DNA of 64,000 bases from Lysobacter antibioticus (GTDB lineage Bacteria > Pseudomonadota > Gammaproteobacteria > Xanthomonadales > Xanthomonadaceae): assembly GCF_001442535.1 (NCBI RefSeq), contig NZ_CP013141.1, forward strand, positions 4,389,572 through 4,453,571. The letters are read 5' to 3'. A program made the translations under genes and the position numbers. This document shows, in pieces, positions 26,127-37,618 of the stretch. A model generated the notes under the pieces. It made no database searches and was not told the origin of the DNA. It worked only from the letters and a program-made list of their open reading frames with translations. The first letter of the stretch is position 1. Each line of letters starts with the position of its first letter.

Positions 26127-28232
26127 TCAGGAACCCGCAGCCGGTGCCGCAGCCTTCGAATCGACTTTCACAGGCGCCGCATCGGCCGCCGCTTTGTTGC
26201 GATAGCGCTCGAACCAACCCAGCGTGTTGAGCACCTGCGCGAGCGTTTCGCTGGGCCGCGCGCCGATGCCGTGCGAGGCGCCGGGGATGCGGATCATCGC
26301 GCTGTCGATGCGGCGCAGCTTGAGCGCGGCGTAGTACTGCTCGGTCTCGGAGATCGGCGTGCGGTAGTCGTTCTCGCCGGTGATCAGCATGGTCGGGGTG
26401 ACGACCTTGCCGACGTGAGCCAGCGGCGACAGCTTCCAATACAGCTCCTGCGCCTCCCACGGCCCGCTCGGGAACCAGTGCTGGGTGACGTAGGACGGCC
26501 CGTCCGAGGTCAGGGCGAAGCTGGTCCAGTTGATCACCGGCTTGGCGACCACGGCGGCGCGAAAACGGTCGGTGTGGCCGACGATCCAGGCGGTCAGCAC
26601 GCCGCCGCCGGAACCGCCGGTCACGAACAACTGCTGCGGGTCGACATAGCCCTTGGCGATGGTCGCATCGACCGCGCTCATCAGATCGTCGTAGTCGTGG
26701 CTCGGATAATTCTGGTGGATGTGGTCGGCGAAGGCCTGGCCGTAGCTGGTGCTGCCGCGCGGATTGACGTACAGCACCACGTAACCGGCGGCCGCATACA
26801 GCTGGGTCTCGACGGCGAAGCGCGGGCCGTAATTCTGGTAGGGGCCGCCATGGATTTCCAGCAACAGCGGATAGCGCTTGCCCGGCTGGAACTGCGGCGG
26901 TTTGACGATCCAACCCTGCACGGCGAGCCCGCCGGCCGAGGATTTGGTCCACAAGGTCTCGACCTCGCCCAGGCGCTTGCGCGCCAACGAATCGGCGTTG
27001 AGGTCGGTAAGCACGCGCGGCTTGGCGCCGCGTTCGACCACCGCGACGTCGGCCATGCGCGCGGCGGTGCCGTGGGTGTAGGCGACGCGGCCGGCGGCGA
27101 CCGAGAAACTGCCGCCGGGATAGGGCCGGCCGACCGCGGTGCCGCCGACGTCGCCGGTCACCGACTCGACCTTGCCGCCGCTCGCGGCGATCCAGCCCAG
27201 GTAGCTGACGCCGTCGCGGTCGTAACCGAAGTACAGCCCGCGGCCGTTGCGGTCCCATTGCGGGCTTTCGATGTCGTAATCGAAGCCCTCGGTCAAAGCA
27301 CGCGAGACGCCGCTGTCGAGATCGAGCACGTACAGATGCGCGATCTGATAACTGCGCTTGCGGTCGTCGTAGCCGAGGTAGGCGATCTTGCGCCCGTCCG
27401 GCGACAACACCGGCGCGCGGTCGGGCCCTGTACGATCGGTCAGCGCGACCGCCGCACCGGTGGCGACGTCGACGCGGTAGATCTCGCTCTCGATCGGGTG
27501 GTACTCGTAATCGTCGCGATGATTGGATTCGACGAACAGCGAGCGGCCATCGTGGCTCCAGGCCAGGGTCGAGCCGTGCTGGAAATCGCCCTGGGTGACC
27601 TGGCGCGGCGTGCCGCCGTCGGCGGGCATCACGAACACGTGCTCGTAGCCGGGCTTGAGGTAGCCGGCGCCGTCGGCGCGGTAGTTCATCTTGTCGATGA
27701 GCTTGACGTCCTCGGCCCACTCCGCGCCCTTCGGCTTGGCCGGCAATTTCGCCAGCGGCGTGGTGTCGGCGGCGACGTGCATGGTGAAGGCCAGCCAGCG
27801 TCCGTCCGGCGACCAGGTCAATCCGCTCGGGCCTTCGCTCAGGCGGCTGATCGGCGACTGCTGGCCGCTGTCCATCCAGCGCACCCAGACTTGGGTCGAG
27901 CCGTCGCGATCGGACACCCAGGCGATGCGGTCGCCCGACGGCGACCACACCGCGGCGCCGTCGCTGGCCGCGCCGCTGGTCAGCGGCCGCTGCTGGCCGC
28001 TGCCGGCATCGACCAGCCACAGGTTGCTGCGCCGGCGGTCTTTCATCGCGTCGAAGAACTTGCGCTGGTAGACGATGCGGCGGCCGTCCGGCGACAGCGC
28101 GGGTTGATCGGCCCACTCCAGATCGAACAGGTCGGTCGGTTGCAGATTGCGCGGGTCACCGTGCAGGTCGGCGGCGGTGGCCGGCAGCGCGCCGACGGCG
28201 AGCGCGGCGGCAAGGACGAAACGCAAGGACAT
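26127..28232 (-). CDS. Secreted S9-family (acylaminoacyl-type) serine peptidase
   Basis: 701 residues. ATG at 28232 follows GAAAGGGG; an upstream TTG is rejected. Residues 1-22 are a signal peptide (VLAAALAVGALPATA). The N-terminal part is a WD-like beta-propeller with LSPDGR, WSPSGDRIAWVSD and WSPDGRWLAF blades. The C-terminal hydrolase domain has Ser541 in GGSGGG, Asp622 in GENDYRTP and His654 in GASHGIG, a complete triad. It differs from the peptidases at 14343 and 34723 in active-site sequence and is closer to acylaminoacyl peptidases. It would act in the periplasm or outside the cell. Confidence 0.9.
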   Translation of the reverse strand: MSLRFVLAAALAVGALPATAADLHGDPRNLQPTDLFDLEWADQPALSPDGRRIVYQRKFFDAMKDRRRSNLWLVDAGSGQQRPLTSGAASDGAAVWSPSGDRIAWVSDRDGSTQVWVRWMDSGQQSPISRLSEGPSGLTWSPDGRWLAFTMHVAADTTPLAKLPAKPKGAEWAEDVKLIDKMNYRADGAGYLKPGYEHVFVMPADGGTPRQVTQGDFQHGSTLAWSHDGRSLFVESNHRDDYEYHPIESEIYRVDVATGAAVALTDRTGPDRAPVLSPDGRKIAYLGYDDRKRSYQIAHLYVLDLDSGVSRALTEGFDYDIESPQWDRNGRGLYFGYDRDGVSYLGWIAASGGKVESVTGDVGGTAVGRPYPGGSFSVAAGRVAYTHGTAARMADVAVVERGAKPRVLTDLNADSLARKRLGEVETLWTKSSAGGLAVQGWIVKPPQFQPGKRYPLLLEIHGGPYQNYGPRFAVETQLYAAAGYVVLYVNPRGSTSYGQAFADHIHQNYPSHDYDDLMSAVDATIAKGYVDPQQLFVTGGSGGGVLTAWIVGHTDRFRAAVVAKPVINWTSFALTSDGPSYVTQHWFPSGPWEAQELYWKLSPLAHVGKVVTPTMLITGENDYRTPISETEQYYAALKLRRIDSAMIRIPGASHGIGARPSETLAQVLNTLGWFERYRNKAAADAAPVKVDSKAAAPAAGS

Positions 28233-28409
28233 CGGCAAGCCCCTTTCGACGGACGAAGAAGCGCAGCCTAGGCCGGCATCGCGGCCGGCTCCCAGTGTCG
28301 TTGGTCGTGTCCGCCGGGCCTGCGTCCCAGGACCAACGGCAGGCGAGGAATCGGCAGCGAACTGCTAGGGTGAGCGCCGTGTCCACAGGGGTGGCGACAC
28401 TCAGGGAAG

Positions 28410-29012
28410 ATGTCGATGGCTCGCGAATCCGCGCTGCATTCGTTGTTGTCCCGCTGGTGCTCATACCGTTGGTGGCTGGCCGGCGCCTGCGCGGTCGCGT
28501 TGTGCGCCTGCGGCGAACCCGCCGCCGACGTCTCGCGACCGCTCAGCTACGACCGCCTCGGGGTGCACATGAGCATCCCCGGCAACTGGAGCATGGCCGA
28601 GGACAAACGCGTCGACGCCGTCCACTACATGATCGTGGAGAGCCCCGGCGCGGCGATGTTCGTCGCCATCGTGCAGGCCGACACGACCGCGGAACTCGAG
28701 GACTTCGCCCGCGACTTCTCCGCCGAGGCCGACAAGGCGATACCGTCGGCGATGAATGGACACAGCCGCTTCGACCGCTCCGCCTTCGCCGAGGGCACGA
28801 TCCGCGAGCACTACACACTGAGCCTGGGCGGAGTGAAGGTCCCGCACCGGCGCGAGTACCGCAAGATCACCGGCGCGCACCGCACCGCGTTCCTGATCAC
28901 CCAGAGCGCCGACGAAGACCTGCCGCAGACCCAGCCCGGCTTCGACCTGCTGCTGAAATCGTTCAAGCTCGCGGATGCGCCGCGCGCCGCCCCTGGCGCA
29001 GCCCGGCACTGA
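28410..29012 (+). CDS. Unknown lipoprotein
   Basis: 200 residues. The N-terminal region holds a hydrophobic segment WWLAGACAVALCAC with a possible lipobox LCAC near residue 33; the leader before it is long, so an inner start is possible. The mature part begins with RPLSYDRLGVHMSIPGNWSMAED and ends in a FDLLLKSFKLAD segment, a layout seen in small envelope proteins that bind ligands with a PsbP/Mog1-like fold; that is only a resemblance. No conserved catalytic motif. Alone on its strand between two minus-strand genes. Confidence 0.7.
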   Translation: MSMARESALHSLLSRWCSYRWWLAGACAVALCACGEPAADVSRPLSYDRLGVHMSIPGNWSMAEDKRVDAVHYMIVESPGAAMFVAIVQADTTAELEDFARDFSAEADKAIPSAMNGHSRFDRSAFAEGTIREHYTLSLGGVKVPHRREYRKITGAHRTAFLITQSADEDLPQTQPGFDLLLKSFKLADAPRAAPGAARH

Positions 29013-29071
29013 AACGGCGCCAGGGGAAGCGGTACAAGGCCGACGATCGTCGACCCGATGCCGTCGCTGGA

Positions 29072-29105
29072 GCAAATCCCCCTACCCCCTTTTTCAAAGG
29101 CGGGA
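29072..29105. repeat. AAATCCCCC...CCCTTTTTCAAAGG repeat
   Basis: Short dispersed element with CAAATCCCCC followed by CCCCCTTTTTCAAAGGCGGG. Related copies are at 42224-42260 and 61274-61317. The C-rich and G-rich halves can pair. It follows the lipoprotein gene and may serve as a terminator. Confidence 0.7.
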
Positions 29106-29210
29106 GCGGTGCTGTGGAGTCGGCGCGGGGACGTGAGCGACGTCCGCCCGGACCGATGCCATTCGGCAAGGCGCACAAAGCACGCGCCGATTGCGAAGGG
29201 GAGATTCCGC

Positions 29211-29630
29211 TCAGCGGCTGGACGCGCGCTTCGCCAGCGCGCGCGAGCCGTCGACGATGCCGCGCACGATGAACAGCATCACCGCCGGGATCAGGCAATG
29301 CAGGCCGACCCAGCAGTAGTCGAACAACAGGCTCATCCACACGATGGCATGCGCGTGATAGTTCGAGTAGGCGATCAGGACCGGCACCGGCGCCAACAGT
29401 ACACACGTCGCCAGCGCCGCAGCGGCCGATTTCAGACGCTCCGGCAGCAGCGCCGCCGGCGCGAGACAAAGCAAGCCGATAAAGTCCGACACACCGAGCC
29501 AGCCGGGCAGGAACTCAGCCCACGGCGGACGGATCGAGACCTTGGAAAACAGGTAGCTGTCGCGGAAGACGATCACCGCCACCGACAGCGCCAGCAGACT
29601 CAGCAGAAATCCGACCGTGTTTCTTTTCAT
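29211..29630 (-). CDS. Unknown small membrane protein
   Basis: 139 residues. The ATG at 29630 (MKRNTVGFLLSLLAL) has GGAG 8 bases upstream. Four hydrophobic segments: GFLLSLLALSVAVIVF, SDFIGLLCLAPAALL, AAALATCVLLAPVPVLIAY and LIPAVMLFIVRGI. No family recognised. It is monocistronic, flanked by repeat elements on both sides. Confidence 0.65.
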   Translation of the reverse strand: MKRNTVGFLLSLLALSVAVIVFRDSYLFSKVSIRPPWAEFLPGWLGVSDFIGLLCLAPAALLPERLKSAAAALATCVLLAPVPVLIAYSNYHAHAIVWMSLLFDYCWVGLHCLIPAVMLFIVRGIVDGSRALAKRASSR

Positions 29631-29681
29631 CGTGCACTCCATTGCTTGAGCGGCTGCTCGGTGGGACGGCGGCTTTGAACT

Positions 29682-29766
29682 GTCATCCCCGCGAAGGCGG
29701 AGATCCAGAGACCCCAGAGTAATGCCTCGGTGAAGCCCCTGGGTTCCCGCCTTCGCGGGAACGACG
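29682..29766. repeat. TCATCCCCGCGAAGGCGG / CCGCCTTCGCGGGAAC inverted repeat
   Basis: Arms GTCATCCCCGCGAAGGCGGA and CCCGCCTTCGCGGGAACGAC flank an inner GATCCAGAG/CTGGG pair, about 85 bases in all. The arms resemble the widespread bacterial repeat with core ATTCCCGCGAAAGCGGGAAT (dRS3-like). It lies between the small membrane protein gene and uvrD. Confidence 0.8.
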
Positions 29767-29851
29767 ATTCACAGTGCCACAGCGGCCGTCACTCGCGTCG
29801 GCGCGCGAGCTCGGAAAAGCTCGCGTCTCCATCAGCGCGTCGAACGTTTAA

Positions 29852-32032
29852 CTAGAGTGGCTGCAGGTTCGCATAGGCCAATACCAGCCATTTGCTGCCG
29901 GCGTCGTCGAAGTTGACCTGCACCCGCGCGTGCGCGCCGGTGCCTTCGTAGTCGGTCACCGTGCCGGTGCCGAAGCTGGCATGGCGCACCTGCGAGCCGA
30001 GCTTGACCGGCGGCGCCTCGATCGCGGCATGGCCGTAGTCGGCGCGGCGCGGGCCGGCGCCGTAAACCGGACGCGACACCTGCACCTTCGGCCGCACTTC
30101 GTTGAGCAGGGCCGGCGGAATCTCGCGCAGGAAGCGCGAGGGCACCCCGAACATGTCCATGCCATGGATGCGGCGGGTCTCGGCATAGCTGAGCACCAGC
30201 TTCTCGCGCGCACGGGTGATGCCGACATAGGCCAGGCGGCGCTCTTCCTCCAGGCGCCCGGACTCCTCGGTCGAACGCCCGCTCGGGAACAGGCCCTCTT
30301 CCAGGCCGCCGAGGAACACCAACGGAAACTCCAGTCCCTTGGCGCTGTGCAAGGTCATCAGCTGCACGCCGTCCTCGCCGGCCTGGGCCTGGCCTTCGCC
30401 GGCCTCGAGCGCGGCGTAGCTGAGGAAGGCGATCAGCTCCGGCATCGCCGCGGCCTCGTCCTCGTCGGTGCGGGTGAAACGCGAGGCCACCGAGACCAGT
30501 TCGTCGAGGTTGTCGGTGCGCGAATCGAGTTGGCCGCGCGATTCGTTGGCGTAGTGCTCGCGCAGGCCCGAACGCTGCAGGATGTGATCGATCTTCTCCG
30601 GCAGCGGCATCTCGACTACGTCGCTTTCCAGCGTGTCGATCAGCAGGGCGAACCCGGCCAGGGCGTTGCGGGCGCGCGCGGCGAGCCCGTTCTCCTGCGA
30701 GATCCGCCGCGCCGCCTCCCACAGCGAGACCGCATCGGCGCGGGCGCGCTTGCGCACCTCGTCGAGGGTGCGCTCGCCGATGCCGCGGGTGGGCGTGTTG
30801 ACCGCGCGCTCGAAGGCGGCGTCGTCGGCGCGGTTGGCGATCATGCGCAGATAGGCCAGGGTGTCCTTGATTTCGGCGCGCTCGAAGAAGCGCTGGCCGC
30901 CGTAGACCCGGTACGGCACCTGTTCCGACAGCAGGGCCTCTTCGTAGGCGCGCGATTGCGCGTTGCTGCGGTAGAGCACGGCGACGTCGCCGTAGCTGCC
31001 GCCGTCGCGCACCCACTGGCGCAGGCGCTCGACCACGAAGCGCGCCTCGTCCATCTCGTTGTAGGCGGCGTACAGGTCGATCGCTTCGCCGTGGCCGGTG
31101 TCGGTCCACAGCTTCTTGCCGAGGCGGTCGGGGTTGTGGGCGATGACCGCATTGGCGGCGTCGAGGATGTTGGCGCTGGAGCGGTAGTTCTGCTCCAGGC
31201 GGATGGTGCTGGCGCCGGGGAAATCGCGCAGGAAGCGCTGCACGTTCTCGACCTTGGCGCCGCGCCAGCCGTAGATGGCCTGGTCGTCGTCGCCGACCAC
31301 GAACACGCGGCCGGAGTCGCCGGCGAGCACGCGCACGAAGGCGTACTGGATCGCGTTGGTGTCCTGGAACTCGTCGACCAGAATCTCGCGGAAGCGGTTG
31401 CGGTAATGCGCGAGCAGTGCGGCGTTGTCGCGCAGCAGCTCGTGCGCGCGCAGCAGCAGTTCGGCGAAGTCGACCAGACCGGCGCGTTCGCAGCGCTCTT
31501 GGTAGGCCTCGTAGCAGCGCAGCATCACGTCGGCCCATTCGTCGCCGGCCGGCTGGATGTTGCGCGGCCGCCGGCCTTCGTCCTTCTGGGCGTTGATCCA
31601 CCACACGATCTGGCGCGGCGGGAAGCGGGTCTCGTCGAGCTCCAGCGCCTGCACCACGCGCTTGACCAGGCGCAGCTGGTCGTCGCTGTCGAGCACCTGG
31701 AAGCCTTCCGGCAGCTTGGCCTCCTGCCAGTGCAGGCGCAGCAGGCGGTGGGCCAGGCCGTGGAAGGTGCCGATCCACATGCCGCGCGCGCCGTGGCGCA
31801 GCTGCGCGTCGACGCGGCCGCGCATTTCGCCGGCGGCCTTGTTGGTGAAGGTCACCGCGAGGATGCCGTGGGTCGGCACGCCGAAGACTTCGTTGATCCA
31901 GGCGATACGGTGAGTCAGCACGCGGGTCTTGCCGCTGCCGGCGCCGGCGAGCACGAGGTAATGACCGGGAGGTGCCGAAACGGCTTCGCGCTGGGCGGGA
32001 TTGAGTGCGTCGAGCAAATGCGATACGTCCAT
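29852..32032 (-). CDS. uvrD: DNA helicase II
   Basis: 726 residues. ATG at 32032 gives the family start MDVSHLLDALNPAQREAVSA. Superfamily 1A helicase motifs are all present: GAGSGKTRVL (Walker A), AVTFTNKAAGEMR, GTFHGLAHR, DEFQDTN (Walker B), GDDDQAIYGWRGA, RLEQNYRSS, LMTLHSAKGLEF and VGITRAREKLVLSYA. The C-terminus ends in a Tudor-like GSQVRHASFGTGTVTDYEG segment, typical of UvrD. Unwinds DNA 3' to 5' in nucleotide-excision and mismatch repair. A GCGAGCT/AGCTCGC hairpin about 40 bases past the stop could terminate it. Confidence 0.96.
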   Translation of the reverse strand: MDVSHLLDALNPAQREAVSAPPGHYLVLAGAGSGKTRVLTHRIAWINEVFGVPTHGILAVTFTNKAAGEMRGRVDAQLRHGARGMWIGTFHGLAHRLLRLHWQEAKLPEGFQVLDSDDQLRLVKRVVQALELDETRFPPRQIVWWINAQKDEGRRPRNIQPAGDEWADVMLRCYEAYQERCERAGLVDFAELLLRAHELLRDNAALLAHYRNRFREILVDEFQDTNAIQYAFVRVLAGDSGRVFVVGDDDQAIYGWRGAKVENVQRFLRDFPGASTIRLEQNYRSSANILDAANAVIAHNPDRLGKKLWTDTGHGEAIDLYAAYNEMDEARFVVERLRQWVRDGGSYGDVAVLYRSNAQSRAYEEALLSEQVPYRVYGGQRFFERAEIKDTLAYLRMIANRADDAAFERAVNTPTRGIGERTLDEVRKRARADAVSLWEAARRISQENGLAARARNALAGFALLIDTLESDVVEMPLPEKIDHILQRSGLREHYANESRGQLDSRTDNLDELVSVASRFTRTDEDEAAAMPELIAFLSYAALEAGEGQAQAGEDGVQLMTLHSAKGLEFPLVFLGGLEEGLFPSGRSTEESGRLEEERRLAYVGITRAREKLVLSYAETRRIHGMDMFGVPSRFLREIPPALLNEVRPKVQVSRPVYGAGPRRADYGHAAIEAPPVKLGSQVRHASFGTGTVTDYEGTGAHARVQVNFDDAGSKWLVLAYANLQPL

Positions 32033-32087
32033 GCCGGCTATTGTAGCTGCGATGGATTCGGGAACCTTCGCAGCGCATCGCGTTCCA

Positions 32088-33095
32088 ATGCACGCCATGG
32101 CCGCCCGCCTGCCGTCGTTACCGACCCTGCTCGTCTGCGCCCTGCTCGCCTGTGGCGCGGACGCGGCGCCGGCCGTTGCTCAAGACCATGAACGGGTGAT
32201 CCGCGTCGGCGATGCGCGCCTGCGCGTCATCGTCGAGGGCGTGACCGACCGCGAGCGCGTCGACGAGCTTCAACGCTGGCTCGCCGAATGCGCCGATGCC
32301 GCCCTGACCGCCTACGGCCGCCTGCCACTGCGCGAGGCGAAAGTACTGATCCGGCAAAGCCGCAGCGGCGACCGCGGCGCCCGCCAGGGCCGCCGCGGCG
32401 ATCCCAGCCCGGTGCCCTGGGGCCAGACCCGGCGCGACGACGGCGTCTCGGTGCTGCTGTACGTGCGCCCGGACGCCGGCATCGACGAGCTGCGCGACGA
32501 CTGGACCGCCGTGCACGAGCTCTCGCACCTGTTCCATCCTTATCTCGGCGAAGACGGCCGCTGGCTGGCCGAGGGCTTGGCGAGCTACTACCAGAACGTG
32601 TTGCGCGCCCGCGCCGGCCAGCTCGACGGCGACGAGGCCTGGCGCCGGCTCGATGCCGGCTTCGAGCGCGGCCGCAACAGCGGTGCCGGCAAGGCGCTGG
32701 GCGAGATCGGCTGGAGCCGCGCCAGCACCATGCGCATCTATTGGGGCGGCGCGATGTTCTGGCTCGAAGCCGACCTGGCGTTGCGGCGCGAGCGCCGCCT
32801 CGACCTGGATACGGTGCTGTCGCGCTATTCGCGCTGTTGCCTGGACAGCGACAGCGAGGCCACACCGGAGCAATTCGTCGCCGAACTCGACCGGCTCGGC
32901 GGCGGCAAGGCGTTCACGGCGTTGTTCCGCCGTTACGCGGCGATGCGCGAGTTCCCGCCGACGCAGAACGCGTATCGCGCCCTCGGGCTGGACAGGCAGG
33001 ACGGCCGCCTGGGTTTTTCCAATCGCGCCGACGCCGTGCGGCTGCGGCGCGCGATCATGCAACCTCGACCGGCCGCCGCGCCCAGCACGCGCTGA
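32088..33095 (+). CDS. Exported HExxH metallopeptidase-like protein
   Basis: 335 residues from ATG 32088 (ATG 32097 is also possible). The leader LPTLLVCALLACGADAAP is a signal peptide, perhaps a lipoprotein signal with LLAC. The zinc motif is AVHELSHLF (HExxH), followed 18 residues later by WLAEGLASYY, the glutamate ligand pattern of gluzincins such as the M1-like clan. Later YWGGAMFWLEADLALR resembles the equivalent helix of that clan. Domain size is smaller than M1 aminopeptidases. It is divergent from uvrD and its start lies 55 bases from that of uvrD, so promoters overlap. Substrate unknown. Confidence 0.78.
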   Translation: MHAMAARLPSLPTLLVCALLACGADAAPAVAQDHERVIRVGDARLRVIVEGVTDRERVDELQRWLAECADAALTAYGRLPLREAKVLIRQSRSGDRGARQGRRGDPSPVPWGQTRRDDGVSVLLYVRPDAGIDELRDDWTAVHELSHLFHPYLGEDGRWLAEGLASYYQNVLRARAGQLDGDEAWRRLDAGFERGRNSGAGKALGEIGWSRASTMRIYWGGAMFWLEADLALRRERRLDLDTVLSRYSRCCLDSDSEATPEQFVAELDRLGGGKAFTALFRRYAAMREFPPTQNAYRALGLDRQDGRLGFSNRADAVRLRRAIMQPRPAAAPSTR

Positions 33096-33120
33096 GCGGA
33101 CGGCCGCGTCGTCGCCGGGC

Positions 33121-33765
33121 TCAGTGCGCGGACTTGCCCGGCTTCTGCACCGTGGTGCTCATCAGCTTGTCGGTCCAGGCGATGCCGATCGCCGAGACGA
33201 TGAACAGGAAATGGATGATCGCCTGCCACATCACGCCGTCGGAGGTCAGTTCCGAGCAGCGCGCGGCCGCGTTGGCCACGCCGTTGGCGGTCGCGAGCGC
33301 GGCGGCCTGGGCCGCGGCAAAGGCTTCGGGCGTGCCGCACAAGGGCAGGCCGAGGCTGCCGGCACCGATGAAGGTCTTGAGCAGGTGGATCGAGGAGATG
33401 CCGATGATCGCCATCGCCAGCTTGACCTTGAGCACGCTCGCATTGACGTGGCTCAGCCATTCCGGCTGGTCGGGGTGGCCTTCCAGGCGCAGGCGCGAGA
33501 CGAAGGTCTCGTAGCCGCCGACGATCACCATCACCAGCAGGTTGGAGATCATCACCACGTCGATCAGGCCGAGCACGATCAGCATGATCCCCTGCTCGGT
33601 CAGCGTCGCCGCATCGTGAACCAGGTGGATCAGTTCCTTGACGAACTGGAAGACGTACACGCCCTGGGCGACGATCAAACCCAGATAAAGCGGCAGCTGC
33701 AGCCAGCGCGAACTGAAGATCAGCGCCGGCAGGGGATTGAGTCGGTTGCTCTTTGGATCGGTCAT
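33121..33765 (-). CDS. UPF0114 (YqhA-like) membrane protein
   Basis: 214 residues from ATG 33765. The family start [25 protein letters not shown] is clear, followed by [16 protein letters not shown] and [16 protein letters not shown], with three or four membrane spans and a final [13 protein letters not shown]0114 proteins are conserved inner-membrane proteins of unknown role. A low-complexity Ala-rich loop ([20 protein letters not shown]) between the last two spans is an insertion I do not expect in short E. coli-type members. Converges with the HExxH peptidase gene, 25 bases apart. Confidence 0.88.
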   Translation of the reverse strand: MTDPKSNRLNPLPALIFSSRWLQLPLYLGLIVAQGVYVFQFVKELIHLVHDAATLTEQGIMLIVLGLIDVVMISNLLVMVIVGGYETFVSRLRLEGHPDQPEWLSHVNASVLKVKLAMAIIGISSIHLLKTFIGAGSLGLPLCGTPEAFAAAQAAALATANGVANAAARCSELTSDGVMWQAIIHFLFIVSAIGIAWTDKLMSTTVQKPGKSAH

Positions 33766-33971
33766 GCGTAGCCCGTAACTGATGCGATATAGGGGGCCAA
33801 GAGTAGCCGGGCGGGGATGACGCCGCCACGTCGGGCCGGCCCGAGGGTTCAGCCGCAGCCGGCGCAGGCCTTGCCGGGACTGGGCGCGGCCGGCACACGC
33901 CATTCCATCGGCAAGGCCGCCGTGGCCGCGGGGCCACGCTTACACTGCGGCCTTTCGACGCGGAGTTGCCG

Positions 33972-36993
<3,022 letters not shown>

Positions 36994-37026
36994 ACGCACT
37001 GACGCCCACCGAATGGATGCCCTGCC

Positions 37027-37443
37027 ATGAATGCCTCCCTCCCCGCCGCGCCCTACCGCAAGCCCTGGGTACAACGTCACTGGATCCTGACCCTGCTGCT
37101 GGCCCTGGGCGTGTTGTTCACGCTGAGCGTGGCGATCGGCGCATGGATGACGTATTCGGTCATGGATTCGATGAGGTACACCCCGCCCTTCATCGAGGCG
37201 ATGGAACGGGCCCGTGCGAATCCCCAGGTGAAAGCCGCGCTCGGCGAACCGCTCGAGGACAGGTTCGTGCTCGGCGCGGTCGAGCCGAAGGACCAGGGCG
37301 TGGCCAAACTGTTCATCTTCGTGCAAGGCCCGAAGGGCAAGGGCGATGTGCAGATCGAAGCCGTCAACGAGCAGGGCGCCTGGCGCTATGAGGTGATGCG
37401 CGTGAACCTCGACGCGAACAAGACCTCGATCGATCTGCTGTGA
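37027..37443 (+). CDS. Coa1-like (cytochrome c oxidase assembly factor 1 family) membrane protein
   Basis: 138 residues. One N-terminal transmembrane segment (WILTLLLALGVLFTLSVAIGAW), then a periplasmic domain with ALGEPLEDRFVLGAVE, AKLFIFVQGPKGKG and QIEAVNEQGAWRYEVMRV. That pattern of small beta strands around a GPKGKG turn and WRYEVMRV end is that of the Coa1 family, which in mitochondria helps early Cox1 assembly; in bacteria the role is untested. Starts 33 bases after the DPP IV gene and may be in its transcript. Confidence 0.72.
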   Translation: MNASLPAAPYRKPWVQRHWILTLLLALGVLFTLSVAIGAWMTYSVMDSMRYTPPFIEAMERARANPQVKAALGEPLEDRFVLGAVEPKDQGVAKLFIFVQGPKGKGDVQIEAVNEQGAWRYEVMRVNLDANKTSIDLL

Positions 37444-37618
37444 TCGCCGGCGCCGAAGCGCGGCCGCCCTCGCGCGGCGGCGCTTCGATGCCGGGCGCCC
37501 GCAAGGCGCTGCGTTCGAGGCGCTTCGTTGAAAGCATGCGCGCGCCGCATGACCTTCGGCGCTTGGCCCCGGGGGCCGTCGCGCCGATGCTGGCCGCTTC
37601 AACCCAGTGAGCCACCTC

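Noticed and set aside
28236..28238. TTG at 28238 as start of the second S9 peptidase
   Set aside because: ATG at 28232 has the better spacing to GAAAGGGG and gives a normal signal peptide.
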